Below are positions 46,657-57,712 of a stretch of 64,000 nt of DNA, in pieces; the first letter of the stretch is position 1, and each line of letters begins with the position of its first letter. The notes beneath the pieces were generated by a model. That model was not told the origin of the DNA and did no database searches. It saw only the letters and a list, made by a program, of their open reading frames with translations. The stretch lies in assembly GCA_021292165.1 (NCBI GenBank), contig CM037876.1, positions 43,448,575 to 43,512,574 on the forward strand. The letters run 5' to 3'. The position numbers were made by a program, and so were the translations under genes. Source of the DNA: Shinisaurus crocodilurus (Eukaryota; Chordata; Lepidosauria; Squamata; Shinisauridae).

Positions 46657-47225
46657 TGTGGTAAAATATGATTTCTACGGTATATAATCACGTAACTTGC
46701 AACAAATATTTCCTATGCTTTTACTTGTATGAAATCCGATGCTACTTTGTCTGTAGAAAGTTCTATCTCACATAATGCTGATACAAAGGGGCCTCTTGAT
46801 TTCTTGTGAACTGTTGAAGTAAACCAGTTTCTAACAGTTAATTGGTACTGAGATAAGGAGAAGTTACTTCAAAGATGCCTTTCACTCCCTAAAAACTCCT
46901 CAGTATACACAGGTCAATTAACTGTTATTTACTGCTTGAAAGAGAGACCAGGTATTGTAAAAACATCATTATGTCACAGTAGAAAGAAAGAATGAGCTCA
47001 CCTTGTAGAATTTGTTAACACGCATGCGCGAAAGTAAGGCGCTTGTAAAAAGAGTATAAGAATGCTTGTATTTCTAATGGTGGATTTGTCTCACTCTGCT
47101 TTGGAGTGGAACCATACAGCGCTGTATTTGAATAAAGGAATTCTTTTTACCCGCTCTGGTTGATTTATTGGGCCATAAGTCAGCTGGAAAACGAACCAAG
47201 GAAGTGGCTTAACTTCCTTACCACA
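46657..47225 (+). repeat. 3' LTR
   Basis: 569 bp, identical to the 5' LTR except C for T at 46,848, as far as I could see by eye. It has the same TATA-like box and AATAAA. Confidence 0.95.
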
Positions 47226-47589
47226 GATTCTCCTGCTGAAGATTCTCCTGCTGAAGAAGGCATTGCGTGTATCCCCTGCTTAGTTTCTGTGTAACATTTA
47301 TTTACGGTACCTAAATGTGTCTGCAGCCATCCTACCATCCCACCAACATAAGGCTCATTCATTTCAGTGGTGGTCTAGGGATCAGGTTGCAAATGGTGGA
47401 ATAATTTCGGGATAGTACAGAGTTTCTTTTATTCCAGTCAGGCCTTCTAGGTCCTTTATTGGTACATGTGGTTCTACAATTTTATTCAAGTTAATTCACC
47501 CACTAGTTACACCGTACTGGCTCATGTTCTGTGCTACACTTTCTTTATAGGCTTGTCCCTCTTGGCTGCCGGCTGCCATATAGAATCTT

Positions 47590-48085
47590 AGCAGTTATTT
47601 ATTACTGTGTACCTATATGTTATATTCCAGACCAGTTTACTGACTGTTTCAGCTGTCAGTTTCCAGTTCCTTGATTCGGATACCCAGACCTTAAGACCCT
47701 CTTCGAAGGCCCTGCTCTGTATGCCCCTGCCAAGTGAAGTGTGGTGGATGGCTAGTAAGCAGAGGGCCTTCTCCGTAGTGGCACCGTGGCTGTGTAGAAT
47801 AGGCTCCCCGGGGATGCTCACCTAGATCATTCTTTATTGTCTTTTCCAGCACCTTTTTATTCATCCAGGCCTTTTAAGCAGCTTGCTTTCTAAAAAGCTT
47901 TTAAAGGCTGAACTGCTAGTTGGTCTTATTTTTCTACTGCTAAAGAAGGAAAGGTTCTTCTTCTTTTGCTGCATTTTATAGTTTTTGGTGTATTGAATAC
48001 TGTGTTATATCTTAATATTATATTTTTATTCTCAGTTCTGTAAGCAGCCATATAAGTATGGCAAATAAATAAATATATAAATATT
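47590..48085 (+). pseudogene. L2-like LINE 3' fragment
   Basis: A frame reads LPSEVWWMASKQRAFSVVAP, matching the C-terminal end of the LINE at 32.2-33.2 kb. The 3' UTR ends GGCAAATAAATAAATATA. Confidence 0.7.
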
Positions 48086-48431
48086 CTGGAGATCAAATAA
48101 CATCTCATCTGTTGGCTCCTGAAAAATTCTTGTTGACAACACAGTTTTCCATAATTGAAAAATCAACATGACACTAATGTTAGAGAGAACACTCCAGACA
48201 AAATGCAAAACATCGTAATTGAGCAAGCATGCAGTGTAATGCCCCTTCCCCTCTCTCTCCTGTTCTTGCTTTATGAGATACGTTAACAGAAGAAGCACTC
48301 ATTGGACTAGTTCCCTAACAGAATGAACTTTTGATTCTAACTAGAACCGGTGTTTAGTTTTGCACTGCATTGTCATGTATATTATGTGCAGAGCTGCTAA
48401 ACATGTTTCCATGCTGAACAGCTTATTTGCT

Positions 48432-48895
48432 TCAGGTGCAATCCTATGGAGATGAGCGTAAGCCCCCAAACTTGGAGGCTCACACTCATCCAATGCAGAG
48501 TGGGAGGAGCGGCAGAGGCAAACCTCACCTCCCCGTTCCTCCCGCTCTGCATTTTCGCTAGACAGCCTTTTTCAGCACTAGCGATGGTGTTTCGGAGGGG
48601 GGGGGAAGGAGGCTGGGGAGGCGGCAAAATAACTCGTGTCCTGGCCTCCCCAGTCTCCACCCCTCCCCCTGAAACGCCCCCTTCTACCACTTTCCGAGGT
48701 CGCTTTCCTGACTTCGGAGAGCAGCCGGTGCGGTTCTTTCCACACCAGCTGTGAGGGGGCAAGGGAGGGGGAGTCGGAGCTCCAATCCCCAGGTCCGAAA
48801 TTGGAGCGCAGTCTCCAGCCTCAAGTCTGGGAATCCAAAAAATCCTATGGCCCTTCAGACAATGTCTAGGAGCCATAAGATCACTCCCTCAGGGA
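48432..48895 (+). repeat. interspersed repeat, copy B
   Basis: GTGCAATCCTATGGAGATG, a GGGAGGAGCGG/CCGTTCCTCCCG hairpin, TCTGGGAATCCAAA and the AGACAATGTCTAGGAGCCAT block match copy A at 33,256-33,735. GC-rich middle. Confidence 0.6.
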
Positions 48896-50124
48896 ATTCC
48901 ATAAACAAAGGGAGCACTACCATGTTATGGGAATTCTTTACACTCACTTGTACGGAATCAGTAGTCCCTGGGAACAGCTATTTCACCGTGAACACTAAGC
49001 TGTATCAGAAAGGTTCATTTTAGAATGACGTGCAGAGAGATGATATGTCTATATCATATTGCATATAGCAGAAGTCAACGATCATCCAGACTAATTGTGA
49101 TTGCTAGTGAAAAGAGGGTTAGCTCCCCCCACCCACCTCCCATACTTAATTTGAAAGCTGGCGGTGCCAGTTTGAGTCCCAGTAAAAACTACTGCTTAGG
49201 AGAGAATAATTCCTTTTCAACCACACAGCCCATTACAAATGAGTGTTACCGGAAGATTCTTGAATTCTCTTGTGATCCCTGGTGTGGAAAGAGAATGCTA
49301 ATGGAAACCAAACCAAACAAAACAAAACCCTACAGTGAAATGACTTGACCTTGTTGATATCTTACTGGGGAAATGTTTATGTTTTCTCTAATCCCCCTGT
49401 CAATGCTCTAGTCCTTGAAAAAAAATAAATTACAGGAACAACATGAAGCAAGGTTCTGAAATAGAAGTGAGCTCAGGACGCCATGAGGGGATCTTCACCT
49501 TGCATCGTTTCAATACAGTCCCATCACTGTGCTGCTTTATCCCTCTTGCATTTCTAACTCATAGCACACACAATATCATCTACTGCAGGATTTCAAAGGA
49601 TTTAATCCAGTACTGCAAGTCACACTTTCTTTAACTGAGTACTTACACCACGACAATAGGCCGGTGTTCTTATGGTCACATCCCCTCAGATTATGACATG
49701 TTTGTCACACATTCCCATGTCGAACCTCGGTACCTTTTTTTTCCATTTGGTTGCACCTGCACACATGCAGGGTAATGGAGCAATTTGTCTTGTCTTGTTA
49801 TCTAGTGGTTGAATACATTGTTTCACTGTGTGGGGTTAAAGAAACAATGGATGCACCTGGCATGTCTCAGGATATCATACAAGTACGCCCATCTCATCAC
49901 TGTCACAGTGAATGCTTTGACAGTAGCTCTGTGCTCATTTGTGCATCTTGAGACTCAGTGAGCAGAATGGAGGTGGTGTCAGTATACTGTACTTGGCACT
50001 AAAACGGTAACATCGGAGGCATTTCTACTTTGCAAATAGATTTCAAAGCAATGTTAATACTCTTGCCAAGTATTGTATTGGGTACATCAGAATCCCTAAG
50101 GTTTTCTGCCAGTACTGGGTCTGC
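48896..50124. other. intergenic stretch, unassigned
   Basis: I recognise no domain here. Part of it may be the upstream region of the Harbinger element whose coding remains start near 50,125. Confidence 0.4.
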
Positions 50125-50495
50125 CCAATAAGCAAGGACTGTGAGAGAATTTTGTTCTAAAGGTTTGGAATGATGAGAGGTGGATCGAGCACTTCAAAAT
50201 GTCTTGTAGCACCCTTTTCGAGATTATGGGTGAGCTGATCCCAGCGCTTCAGAAACAATGAATGCTATGCGCGAACCTGTATGAGTTGAAAAGTGAGTAG
50301 CTCTCGCTATCTGGAAGCTTGCTAATACTGGCTTCTATACGACTGCTGCTGAACACTTTGGTGTTGGATGATCCACAGTGGCAGAAATCTTCGTCGAGAT
50401 GAGTCTCACTATGGAACATATTCTACTTCAGCATATAGTCTGTCTTGGAGATGTCAGGAGGAGAAGTACAGCAATCTGATTTATATGTTTCATTG
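50125..50495 (+). pseudogene. Harbinger-type transposase remnant (HARBI1-like)
   Basis: Conceptual translation gives NDERWIEHFKMSCSTLFEIM near 50,172-50,231 and, in another frame, VALAIWKLANTGFYTTAAEH followed by FGVG and STVAEIFVEM at about 50,297-50,400. The pattern W-x(n)-F-x-M-S..F, then IWKLA..FGVG-x-STV, is that of the N-terminal part of PIF/Harbinger nucleases. A TGA interrupts FGVG-STV, and stops and a frame change occur earlier. The gene is cut by the solo LTR at 50,496. A short stretch after the LTR (51,550-51,590, HKCTGMQ) may continue it. Confidence 0.7.
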
Positions 50496-51549
50496 TGTGA
50501 AGAAAAAGCCTGTGTGCACACACGCGCACACACACACACCTCCTCATGTGTAAACCAAGTGGTCCCGGCTGGAGGCTGGGAGGGGCAGAAAGTACAGGGG
50601 TTATCTGAGAAAAGTAAGATGTACATAGTTCCTCTTGATGGTCCCTGGCACCTCAATGCCTGCTAGGCCCTTTGGCATGCAAATGTGGTCCAAGCCCTGT
50701 AGTCATGAGTCACCCCTCCCCTGCCTGGCCAGGTGAAGTTCATCCTGATTGGCTAGAGGCAGCGGAGCTACGGAAAGGAGGAGGGGGGAAAGCTATATTG
50801 CCAAGCTGTGGCTTCTGGGTGTTGTTGGTCGTCAGGCAGCAAGCTGCAAGCAGGTTCATGACTCCAGTCAGGCCTTGGCCACCAACCCTGGGGGGCTCCC
50901 AGTGAACAAAGCTAAATGAGGGCTGTGGCTAAGGCAAGCCCTGAAGAGGCCACCCATCCCGGACCTTAGGGTGGGTGCGGTGGTCTCCTCTTGTGTAGGG
51001 CTGTGGCTAAGGCAAGCCCTGAAGAGGGCCACCCATCCTGGACCTTAGGGTGGGTGTGGTGGTCTCCTCTTGTGGTAGGGCTGTGGCTAAGGCAAACCCT
51101 GAAGAGGGCCACCCATCCCAGGCCTTAGGGTGGGTGTGGTGGTCTCCTCGTGTGGCAGGGCCAGGCTGAGGTAAGCCCTGAAGCAGACGGACCCCCAGGT
51201 AACTGGTGAGTGCCTGGGAGATATAAGGAATCAGCTTTTATTGTTTTGTAGCTCTATTTTTTGTACCAAAGTGTCTCTCTACCTTGTCTCCTTCCCTCAT
51301 TTCCCACCCTTTTATTGTAATCTGTTTACCTGAATAAACCTTCCTGGTTTTTACCCCACATGGCGTTTGTGGTTGCTCTGTTGGTTCAGCTCTAAATCCA
51401 GGGTATAGACAAGGGCAAGTCCCTGAGCAGAGATTCAAGTCAGGACTGCAGAGCTGAGGCTGGCAGTCTGGCACCTTGAGATCTCTGGATCTTGGGTCTT
51501 GGGAAGAAAGGGTGGGTTGGCAGAGTCAGCCAGCCGCCCTTCCTTCACA
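50496..51549 (+). mobile_element. solo LTR, copy 1
   Basis: TGTGAAGAAA at the start and CCTTCACA at the end. CATTG flanks both sides (50,491-50,495 and 51,550-51,554), a 5-bp target duplication. AATAAA lies at 51,333-51,338. There is no internal retroviral sequence, so it is a recombination remnant. A 78-80 bp minisatellite lies inside. The family is not identified; 5-bp duplications fit Ty3/gypsy or ERV2/ERV3-type elements. Confidence 0.88.
50920..51185. repeat. 78-80 bp minisatellite
   Basis: Units starting GGGCTGTGGCTAAGGCAA lie at 50,920, 50,998 and 51,078, with a partial unit at 51,158. The units differ by a few bases. The related LTR at 54,072 does not show the array. Confidence 0.92.
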
Positions 51550-51589
51550 CATTGCTTCATAAGTGCACTGGAATGCAGTATCGTTCTCT

Positions 51590-52639
51590 GACTCTGGTGC
51601 TCTGTGTGTGTTTGTGTGTGTGGGTGAGGATTCATATACTTACCTCCATAGCTGTGTGTGTGTGTTTGGAGTAACAGGTGTTTTAATTTTTTTTCTTTTG
51701 AGATAATGGATGGCTTAGGTAGGCTTGCATTCCTGTACCGCATGCACAGACATATGTCTGAGTTTAAAAAAAACCAATTTCCTAGTCCAACCCCCTTTTT
51801 AAAGGGACCCAGAGTTTTGACAACTAGCTGTCAAAACAGCTTTTTCCCTAGAAAAAGGGGGGAGTGCACATTTGCACTTTCCCAAGCACCTAGAGGCTTG
51901 TGACAAAGTGCAAAATGTTCACCCTGATGGGAACTAAAGGGTGTGTGTGTAGATGAGGATCTTGTTGTGAAAAGGGTGTAAATCCCCCCAAAAAACCTTT
52001 TCACAGCAAAAGATCCCTCGTGCCTTCTCTTCACAGCTCACCTTCTCTTCACAGTTTGCCTTGTGACAGCTGTCAAGAGGAACCAAAGTGGTGGGGGGAA
52101 TGCATTTGGAGCCTCGTCTGGGCAATGTCCAGGGTTGGCACCCCCTCAGTCATTGCCACAGCTGAGGCTTCAAATCCCTGCAGTCACACAACTGTAAAGG
52201 GTTGCAGTTGCGCAACTGCGCCCTTATATAGAGAGAGGGAGGGGAGAGAGAGAGAGAGAGAGCAGATGTTTTTGCACAATTTTTTTTCTTAAAAAGTTCT
52301 GGCAACCACGGGTAGCCCCTCCAAGGTGCCACTGGGGCACTTTGAAGGGACTGCCCGTAGCTGTCAAAACAGGGATTGCAAAATTTTGTGATCTCTGGTG
52401 GGCGATCACAAAGGGTAAAAAAGAAAAAAGCCATGGTGACCCCGACATGGCTTGTAATTGTAGCAGGGAGGGGGGAAACAGCTCATTCCTCCTGCGGTGT
52501 CCCAAGGGGGAGGAGGGGGCCAACAACCCATGGTGAGCCCGATCGTCTGTTGGGCTTGCTGTGGGTTGTTTGTACAACAATCAGCCCACCATGGCGTATT
52601 GCCGGGATAGGTTGTTGTGATGTGCAAACATGCCCATAG
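51590..52639. other. intergenic stretch, partly transposon-derived
   Basis: It has GT runs near 51,601 and a GA run near 52,230. The CCATGGTGAGCCCGA and ACCATGGCGTATTGCCG pieces resemble the palindromic transposon ends at 5,766. I could not define an element. Confidence 0.35.
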
Positions 52640-53425
52640 TAGGTAACTAGCCATGGTGGGTTGTTGTGTTGTATGAACCTAGAATGCTTCCTGCAGGGTG
52701 GCTTACTTTTCAGGAACAAGCCACCCTGACAACCCATGGCTTTTTCTAGGGGTTGGTTGGCCCACAATAAGTTGCCATGTCATCCAAATCCAAGAGAGCA
52801 ATTTCATCATGGGTTGTGGGCATCGGCTAGCGAGCTGCTTGGCAACAGTGGCAAAAACCCCTGCCGCTCTTCACAATCTCACCCGTGCCGTTACTAGTGA
52901 CAGCCCCTCCACCAATGCCCAAGCAGCACTTTGGAGTGACCGTCACTGGTTTGGCATTCTTTTTTTAGTTATTTTTTTCAGCCCCTGAAAATTGCACAAC
53001 TGTTGGTTGTTAGTTGTTATTAGTTGTTGTTGTTATTATTATTATTATTAATTTTGACAGTCTTTCACAAGTGCACACTTATAGCTGTCCGATATGTGTG
53101 GTCTTGCCTTGTCTATGTCCTTGTAAGTTTCAGCTGTTGTCAAAGGGAAGTGGAGTGGGTAACAAATTGACAAGGTGCGACTGCATATAGTTTAATTTGG
53201 CTCAGTTGCCAGGGGCCGAGTGCCTAGCTGTCAATTGAAAAGCACCGGTACAAGGGTGAAAGCGGTGAAAGTAGGTGCACTGAAAGGGGGTGGGAGCAAT
53301 ATCACCCACTTAGCAATGTAATCACCTCGATTTTAAGTGTTGAACCAAGAGTTCTCAATGTCCGCCACCTTTTCAACATTTCCCCAGCTACTCAGTCTCC
53401 AGCTACTCTAGAAAGGGGAGATACA
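52640..53425 (+). mobile_element. half copy of the palindromic transposon
   Basis: It matches the left half of the 5,766-7,625 element in order: ACTAGCCATGGTGGGTTG, CAGGGTGGCTTACTTTTC, CAATTTCATCATGGGTTGTG, GTGCCTAGCTGTCAATTGAA, then the CTACTCTAGAAAGGGGAG block. The mirrored half is absent. Confidence 0.75.
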
Positions 53426-54071
53426 GTATTAACTCCCTCTGCCCTTTTGGAGCACTTACGTAATGATGGTCTGCCTGACCGCCTCCACTTGTAAGATTGG
53501 GATATAGGTCTTTTAAGTGTAGTTACTACACACTACACTGAATCTTGGTGGATTTGGGATATGTTGTATAAGAGCGATCCTCATCTTTAATCTAAAGCTT
53601 TATTTGCTTCTATACATTTTTTCTGGGTATAGCCCACCATATGTACTGTATAGGCAAATTACAGCTGGCAGCGTAGGGGTTTATTATCCACACATATAAA
53701 TAATCTTTGTCAAGGAAGAAGCTTCCAGTTTTGACTGCATGCATCAAACCAATAGAAATCATTTTTATTCCTTCTGCACATTTTTAAGGTACCATTCCTC
53801 ATACACTTTATTTCCTTTTTTCCTACAACTATCTGCTTTTTTTAAAGGGGAAGAAAAATAGGCTCTTAAAATCATCCAGAATAATGACAGTGATTCAGTA
53901 AAACCGAATCCCAATGATGTATTACACTGTTGAAGTCTGGAAAGAACGAATCATAGATTGAGGCATGTTGGAGAGAGGCAAGGCGTGGTTAAATGTGTGT
54001 GATGAAGCCTGGATGAATCAGCGAATCTGTATTTTCAAGTACACCACAACGAAACTTTTCCATAGTTGTTT
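53426..54071. other. intergenic stretch, unassigned
   Basis: I recognise nothing here. Confidence 0.4.
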
Positions 54072-54668
54072 TGTGGAGGAAGGGGTGGCTGGCTGGCCCG
54101 CCACACCCACACCCATTCCTACCCCAAAGGAACCGAGACCCCCAGAGATCTCAAGGTACCAGATTGCCAGCCTCAGCTGTCTGCAATCCTACTTGGATCT
54201 CTGTTCAGGGACTCGCCTTTAATTCTGTAACCTGGATTTAGATACTGAACCAAGCAGAGTAACTACAAAACCCATGTGGGGTAAAACCACGACAAGGTTT
54301 ATTCTGGTAGCATTTTACAACAAGATTAGGGAAATGAGAGAAGCACACAAAATAAAGAGAGAGACACTTTAGTATGTACACAGAAATAGAGCTACAAAAC
54401 AATAAAACCTGATTCCTTAATATCTCTCAGGCACACACCTGTTACCTGAGGGTGTTCTCTTCAAGGGTTAAATCCAGCACAGCCTCGCTGCCCGAGGGAG
54501 ATTACCACACCTACCCGAAGGTCCGAGATGGGTAAAACTCCCTCAAGGCTTGCCTTTACTAGACCCCTCAATCCAGCTAATTTCACCAGGAGCTGCCTGG
54601 GGTCCTTGGCTTACCGCCATTACCACAGCCGGGTAGAACAAAGACCAAAACCCACGCTTTGGGAAATA

Positions 54669-54919
54669 CAGTCATGCCTTGGATTGAGAGCATAATTCGT
54701 TCCGGAAAGGTGCTTGTAATCCAAAACACTCTTATATCAAAACGAAATCCCCCCAAAAAAAATTTGTACAGAGATTTTTAATTTAAGCCGTACTACAGTA
54801 CTTGTATTGCAAGACAACACTTGTATATCGAGTAAAAATAAATTAAATAAATATTAAAAATTTTGCTTGTCTTGCAAAACGCTCTCAAACCAAGTTACTT
54901 GTAATCCAAGGTATTACTG
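54669..54919. mobile_element. Tigger/mariner-like MITE, copy 2
   Basis: 251 bp, reverse orientation to copy 1 at 21,506, flanked by TA on both sides. It sits inside a solo LTR, so it is younger than that LTR. Confidence 0.82.
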
Positions 54920-55176
54920 TATACCTTTTCCCCCGCTCCCCTCCTCCCTGTAGCTCTGCTGCCTCTTAGCCAATCATAATACACTTCACCTGGCCAGGCA
55001 GGGGGAAGGGAACTCATGACTCATGGCTTACTGGGCCTGAACTATTTACATATGAAAGCCCTAGGCCAACTTCTCCAGGCATCTAGGCGGCACCATTCAT
55101 TCCATCCGATGCTTTATGTACCTTTCATTTCCTCCCAGCCCCCTCAACTGGCCCCACTTGGTTTACACATGAGGAG

Positions 55177-55214
<38 letters not shown>
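55177..55214. repeat. (GT)n microsatellite
   Basis: About 18 GT units within the solo LTR. Copy 1 has a CA run in the matching place. Confidence 0.9.
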
Positions 55215-55215
<1 letters not shown>

Positions 55216-55244
55216 CCCCCAAAGGCTCTTTTCTTCACATGTTT

Positions 55245-56341
55245 CATTTGTAGAAATCCTCCCATGGAAGTTAAGCGTATCTAAGGGCACAGTGCTGTAT
55301 TGAAGATTCAACAGCTGAGGGGGCTTTAGGGTTTGGCAGAAACCCTGCTATGCTGGAGAAATGCCATATACGCTGCTGCCATGACAGCTACCAGTCCACT
55401 GGCAGAACCATTCTGGTGAAGATACACCAGCAGAATGGCTGACACAGGGCAGAATCATGGGTGGAGCATGGGTGGCACACGGGAGGAACATGCTTACACC
55501 AGATCCTATTTCCCTTCAGTCAACAGCCGCACTCCATCAATGGCACAACTTTACACCAACACCAAACCTGGTGCAGGAAAGGAAAATTTCCCCCCACTGA
55601 CTTCAAAGGGAAGTGATTGTACTTTGTACTTTAGCAGGGCATACCTCGGGATTTCCTTGCTTGTTGCTGCTGCCTGGTTGTGTTTCCTCCATTGGGATGG
55701 CGGGGGGATATAAAAATTATTTGTCCATGGGGCGAGGGAGTCGAAACCACTCTCCCTTGGAGCACACCATACAATTTACTTATTGTTCCTGCAAGTTTGT
55801 ATGTTTTGTTTCCTCCATGTGGTGTGGGAGCGGGGAGGTAAAAAGAATTTGTCCAATGGGGGAGTGAAATCAGCTACCCTCAAACATGTGTGTTTGTGTT
55901 CTAGCAGAGCGTCCCATACCCTTGGCTTTGGTTGCTGCCTCTGCCTGGTTCTCTGCATTTCTTATATGTTAGAGGCATGGTACATGATGGACATACCCCC
56001 AACTATATGGATTGGCTCCCTTAATGTCTCTGTTGCTTGTGTGCAGTGCAAGTGTTTCTACACAAGGCTGCTAATCAGCTGTTAATCTGCTGAATCTACT
56101 TTCGGTTTCATGGCAGAAATGAGATCCAACATCCAAACGCTACACAAGGAGTGTTTCCTTTTCTCCTTTTCCACTACATTCCCTCTAGGTGGTACTATGG
56201 TATAGCAGAACAGCACAAATACACAAGAAGAAATCGTGCCTTTTTTCTCTTTCACAATTAAATGCCACATTTCCCCTGCTCTAAACAAAACTCGCTGAAA
56301 GCGCTGGTTACACACGGAAGTGAAACTGGGGGGTCAGTTAC
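55245..56341. other. intergenic stretch, unassigned
   Basis: Two similar segments (near 55,660 and 55,800: TTTCCTCCAT..GGGGAT/GAGG..AAAA..TTTGTCCA) hint at an old duplication. There is no recognisable gene. Confidence 0.35.
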
Positions 56342-56485
56342 TATGTGGCTCATGCTGGCTCAGCTTGTCTGAGCGTGCAAAGCTAAGCAGTGTCAGGCCT
56401 GGTTATTACATGGATGGGAGACCCCTTCTCTAGTTTCCTACATTGAGCAGGGGGTTGGACTCGATGGCCTTGTAGGCCCCTTTTG
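56342..56485 (+). mobile_element. 5S-rRNA-headed SINE, copy 2
   Basis: CAAAGCTAAGCAGTGTCAGG and GGATGGGAGACC as in copy 1. The tail GAGCAGGGGGTTGGACTCGA and CCTTGTAGGCCCC is CR1-like. Confidence 0.85.
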
Positions 56486-56744
56486 TCTAAAGAACCAGTA
56501 AACAACTGTGAATAGGGAATGATGAGCACACGATAAATGCCTCCTGCAGAAAAGGCCTGCATCATCTGTGGCTAGGTGGTGCAGTTTCCAGGGATGCTGG
56601 GGGTGTTCTACTGTGTTGGTATTTTCCATATTGTGTGCTTTTCTCCTTCTGTGTCCGGGCTGAGCACAAATTAGATATGGCAGCTGTTCTACCAGTGTAG
56701 TGGAGTCAGAACCCTGATCCTGGTATATTACACCATTACCATCA

Positions 56745-56749
56745 TGTAA

Positions 56750-56837
<88 letters not shown>
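56745..56837. repeat. (AAT)n(ATT)n microsatellite
   Basis: About 17 AAT units switch directly into about 13 ATT units, making a self-complementary tract at the tail of the LINE-like repeat. Confidence 0.95.
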
Positions 56838-57712
56838 TCTATACCGCCAATAGTGGTTTACAACAATGATAAAATACAGTAAAATACAATATAAAATAGA
56901 AACAATAAAAACATCATAAAATTTCACTACTACACATTTAAAAACAATTTTAAAATGACTTAAATAGCTAAGAACAATAAAACTAGACCGGTTGAAAAGG
57001 TGACATAACCACCACCCCATGTACTATTTGGAGCTCTTAAATGCCTCAGCATAGAGGTCAGTCTTAAACTGGCGCCGAAAGGATAGTAAAGTTGGTGCTA
57101 GGTGGGCCTCAGGGGGGAGCTTGTTCCACAGTTGGGGGGCTACCACAGAAAAGGATCCTCCTTCTTCTTGCCGCCCTCTGAGCCTCCCTTGGAGGTGGTA
57201 GTCAGAGGAAGGCCCCAGATGTTGAGCATAGTGTCCAGGTAGATTATGGTTGGGAGAGGCGTTCCGTCAGGTATTGCGGTCCCAAGCCATGTAGGGCTTT
57301 ATAGGTTAAAACCAGCACCTTGAATCAGGCTCGGAAGCATACAGGCAGCCAATGCAAGTGGGCCAGAACTGGTGTTATATGTTCAGACCTCCTGGTCCCA
57401 GTTGCTCAGCGGTTTCATGTAGATGTTGAATAGCATGGGGGATAAGAGCGACCCCTGAGGAACTCCATATTGGAGAGTCCATGGGGCTGAACAATATTCC
57501 CCAAGCACCACCTTCTGGAGCCAGCCAGCCAAGTAGGAGTAGGACCACTGCAATGCAGTACCCCTCACTCCCAACTCTGACAGCCGCCCCAGAAGGATAC
57601 CATGGTCAATGGTATCGAAAGCCGCCGAGAGATCTAGGAGTATCAACAGGGTCACACTCCCCCTGTCTCTCTCCCAGCATAGGCCATTATCATTACTTAA
57701 AGGCACACACAA
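56838..57712 (-). pseudogene. LINE (L2/CR1 group), reverse transcriptase piece and 3' part
   Basis: Minus-strand frame 57,383-57,712 reads LLILLDLSAAFDTIDHGILL and GVPQGSLLSPMLF. These are the catalytic-Asp block and the palm motif of non-LTR reverse transcriptases. The frame ends soon after, without the YADD block, and passes into the non-coding 3' repeat also seen at 2,136. This suggests an internally deleted LINE. Confidence 0.8.

Larger units (their letters stand above)
40412..47225 (+). mobile_element. endogenous gammaretrovirus-like provirus, defective
   Basis: Two 569-bp LTRs enclose 5,676 bp. GATT flanks the provirus on both sides (40,408-40,411 and 47,226-47,229). A 4-bp duplication, one C-X6-CC envelope, PPPY in gag and a tRNA-Pro-like primer site all fit a gammaretrovirus-like group. 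The LTRs differ at one base that I found (40,603 T, 46,848 C), so the insertion is recent. The gag frame is broken, and protease and most of reverse transcriptase are absent. Integrase and envelope remain open. It lies about 9.7 kb upstream of ANXA5 and is transcribed away from it. Confidence 0.95.
54072..55239 (-). mobile_element. solo LTR, copy 2, with nested MITE
   Basis: Read on the minus strand it starts TGTGAAGAAAAG and ends CCTTCCTCCACA. TGTTT flanks both sides (54,067-54,071 and 55,240-55,244). AATAAA on the minus strand lies at 54,298-54,303. Shared blocks with copy 1 include the CCTGGCCAGG segment and GTGTAAACCAAGTGG. A Tigger-like MITE (54,669-54,919) is inserted inside. Confidence 0.87.

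Noticed and set aside
50920..51185. Regular repeats resembling a CRISPR array
   Set aside because: The 78-80 bp units are contiguous with no unique spacers, in vertebrate DNA; it is a minisatellite.
50496..55239. One large inverted provirus between the two LTRs
   Set aside because: The LTRs are in opposite orientation and each has its own perfect target duplication, so they are separate solo LTRs.
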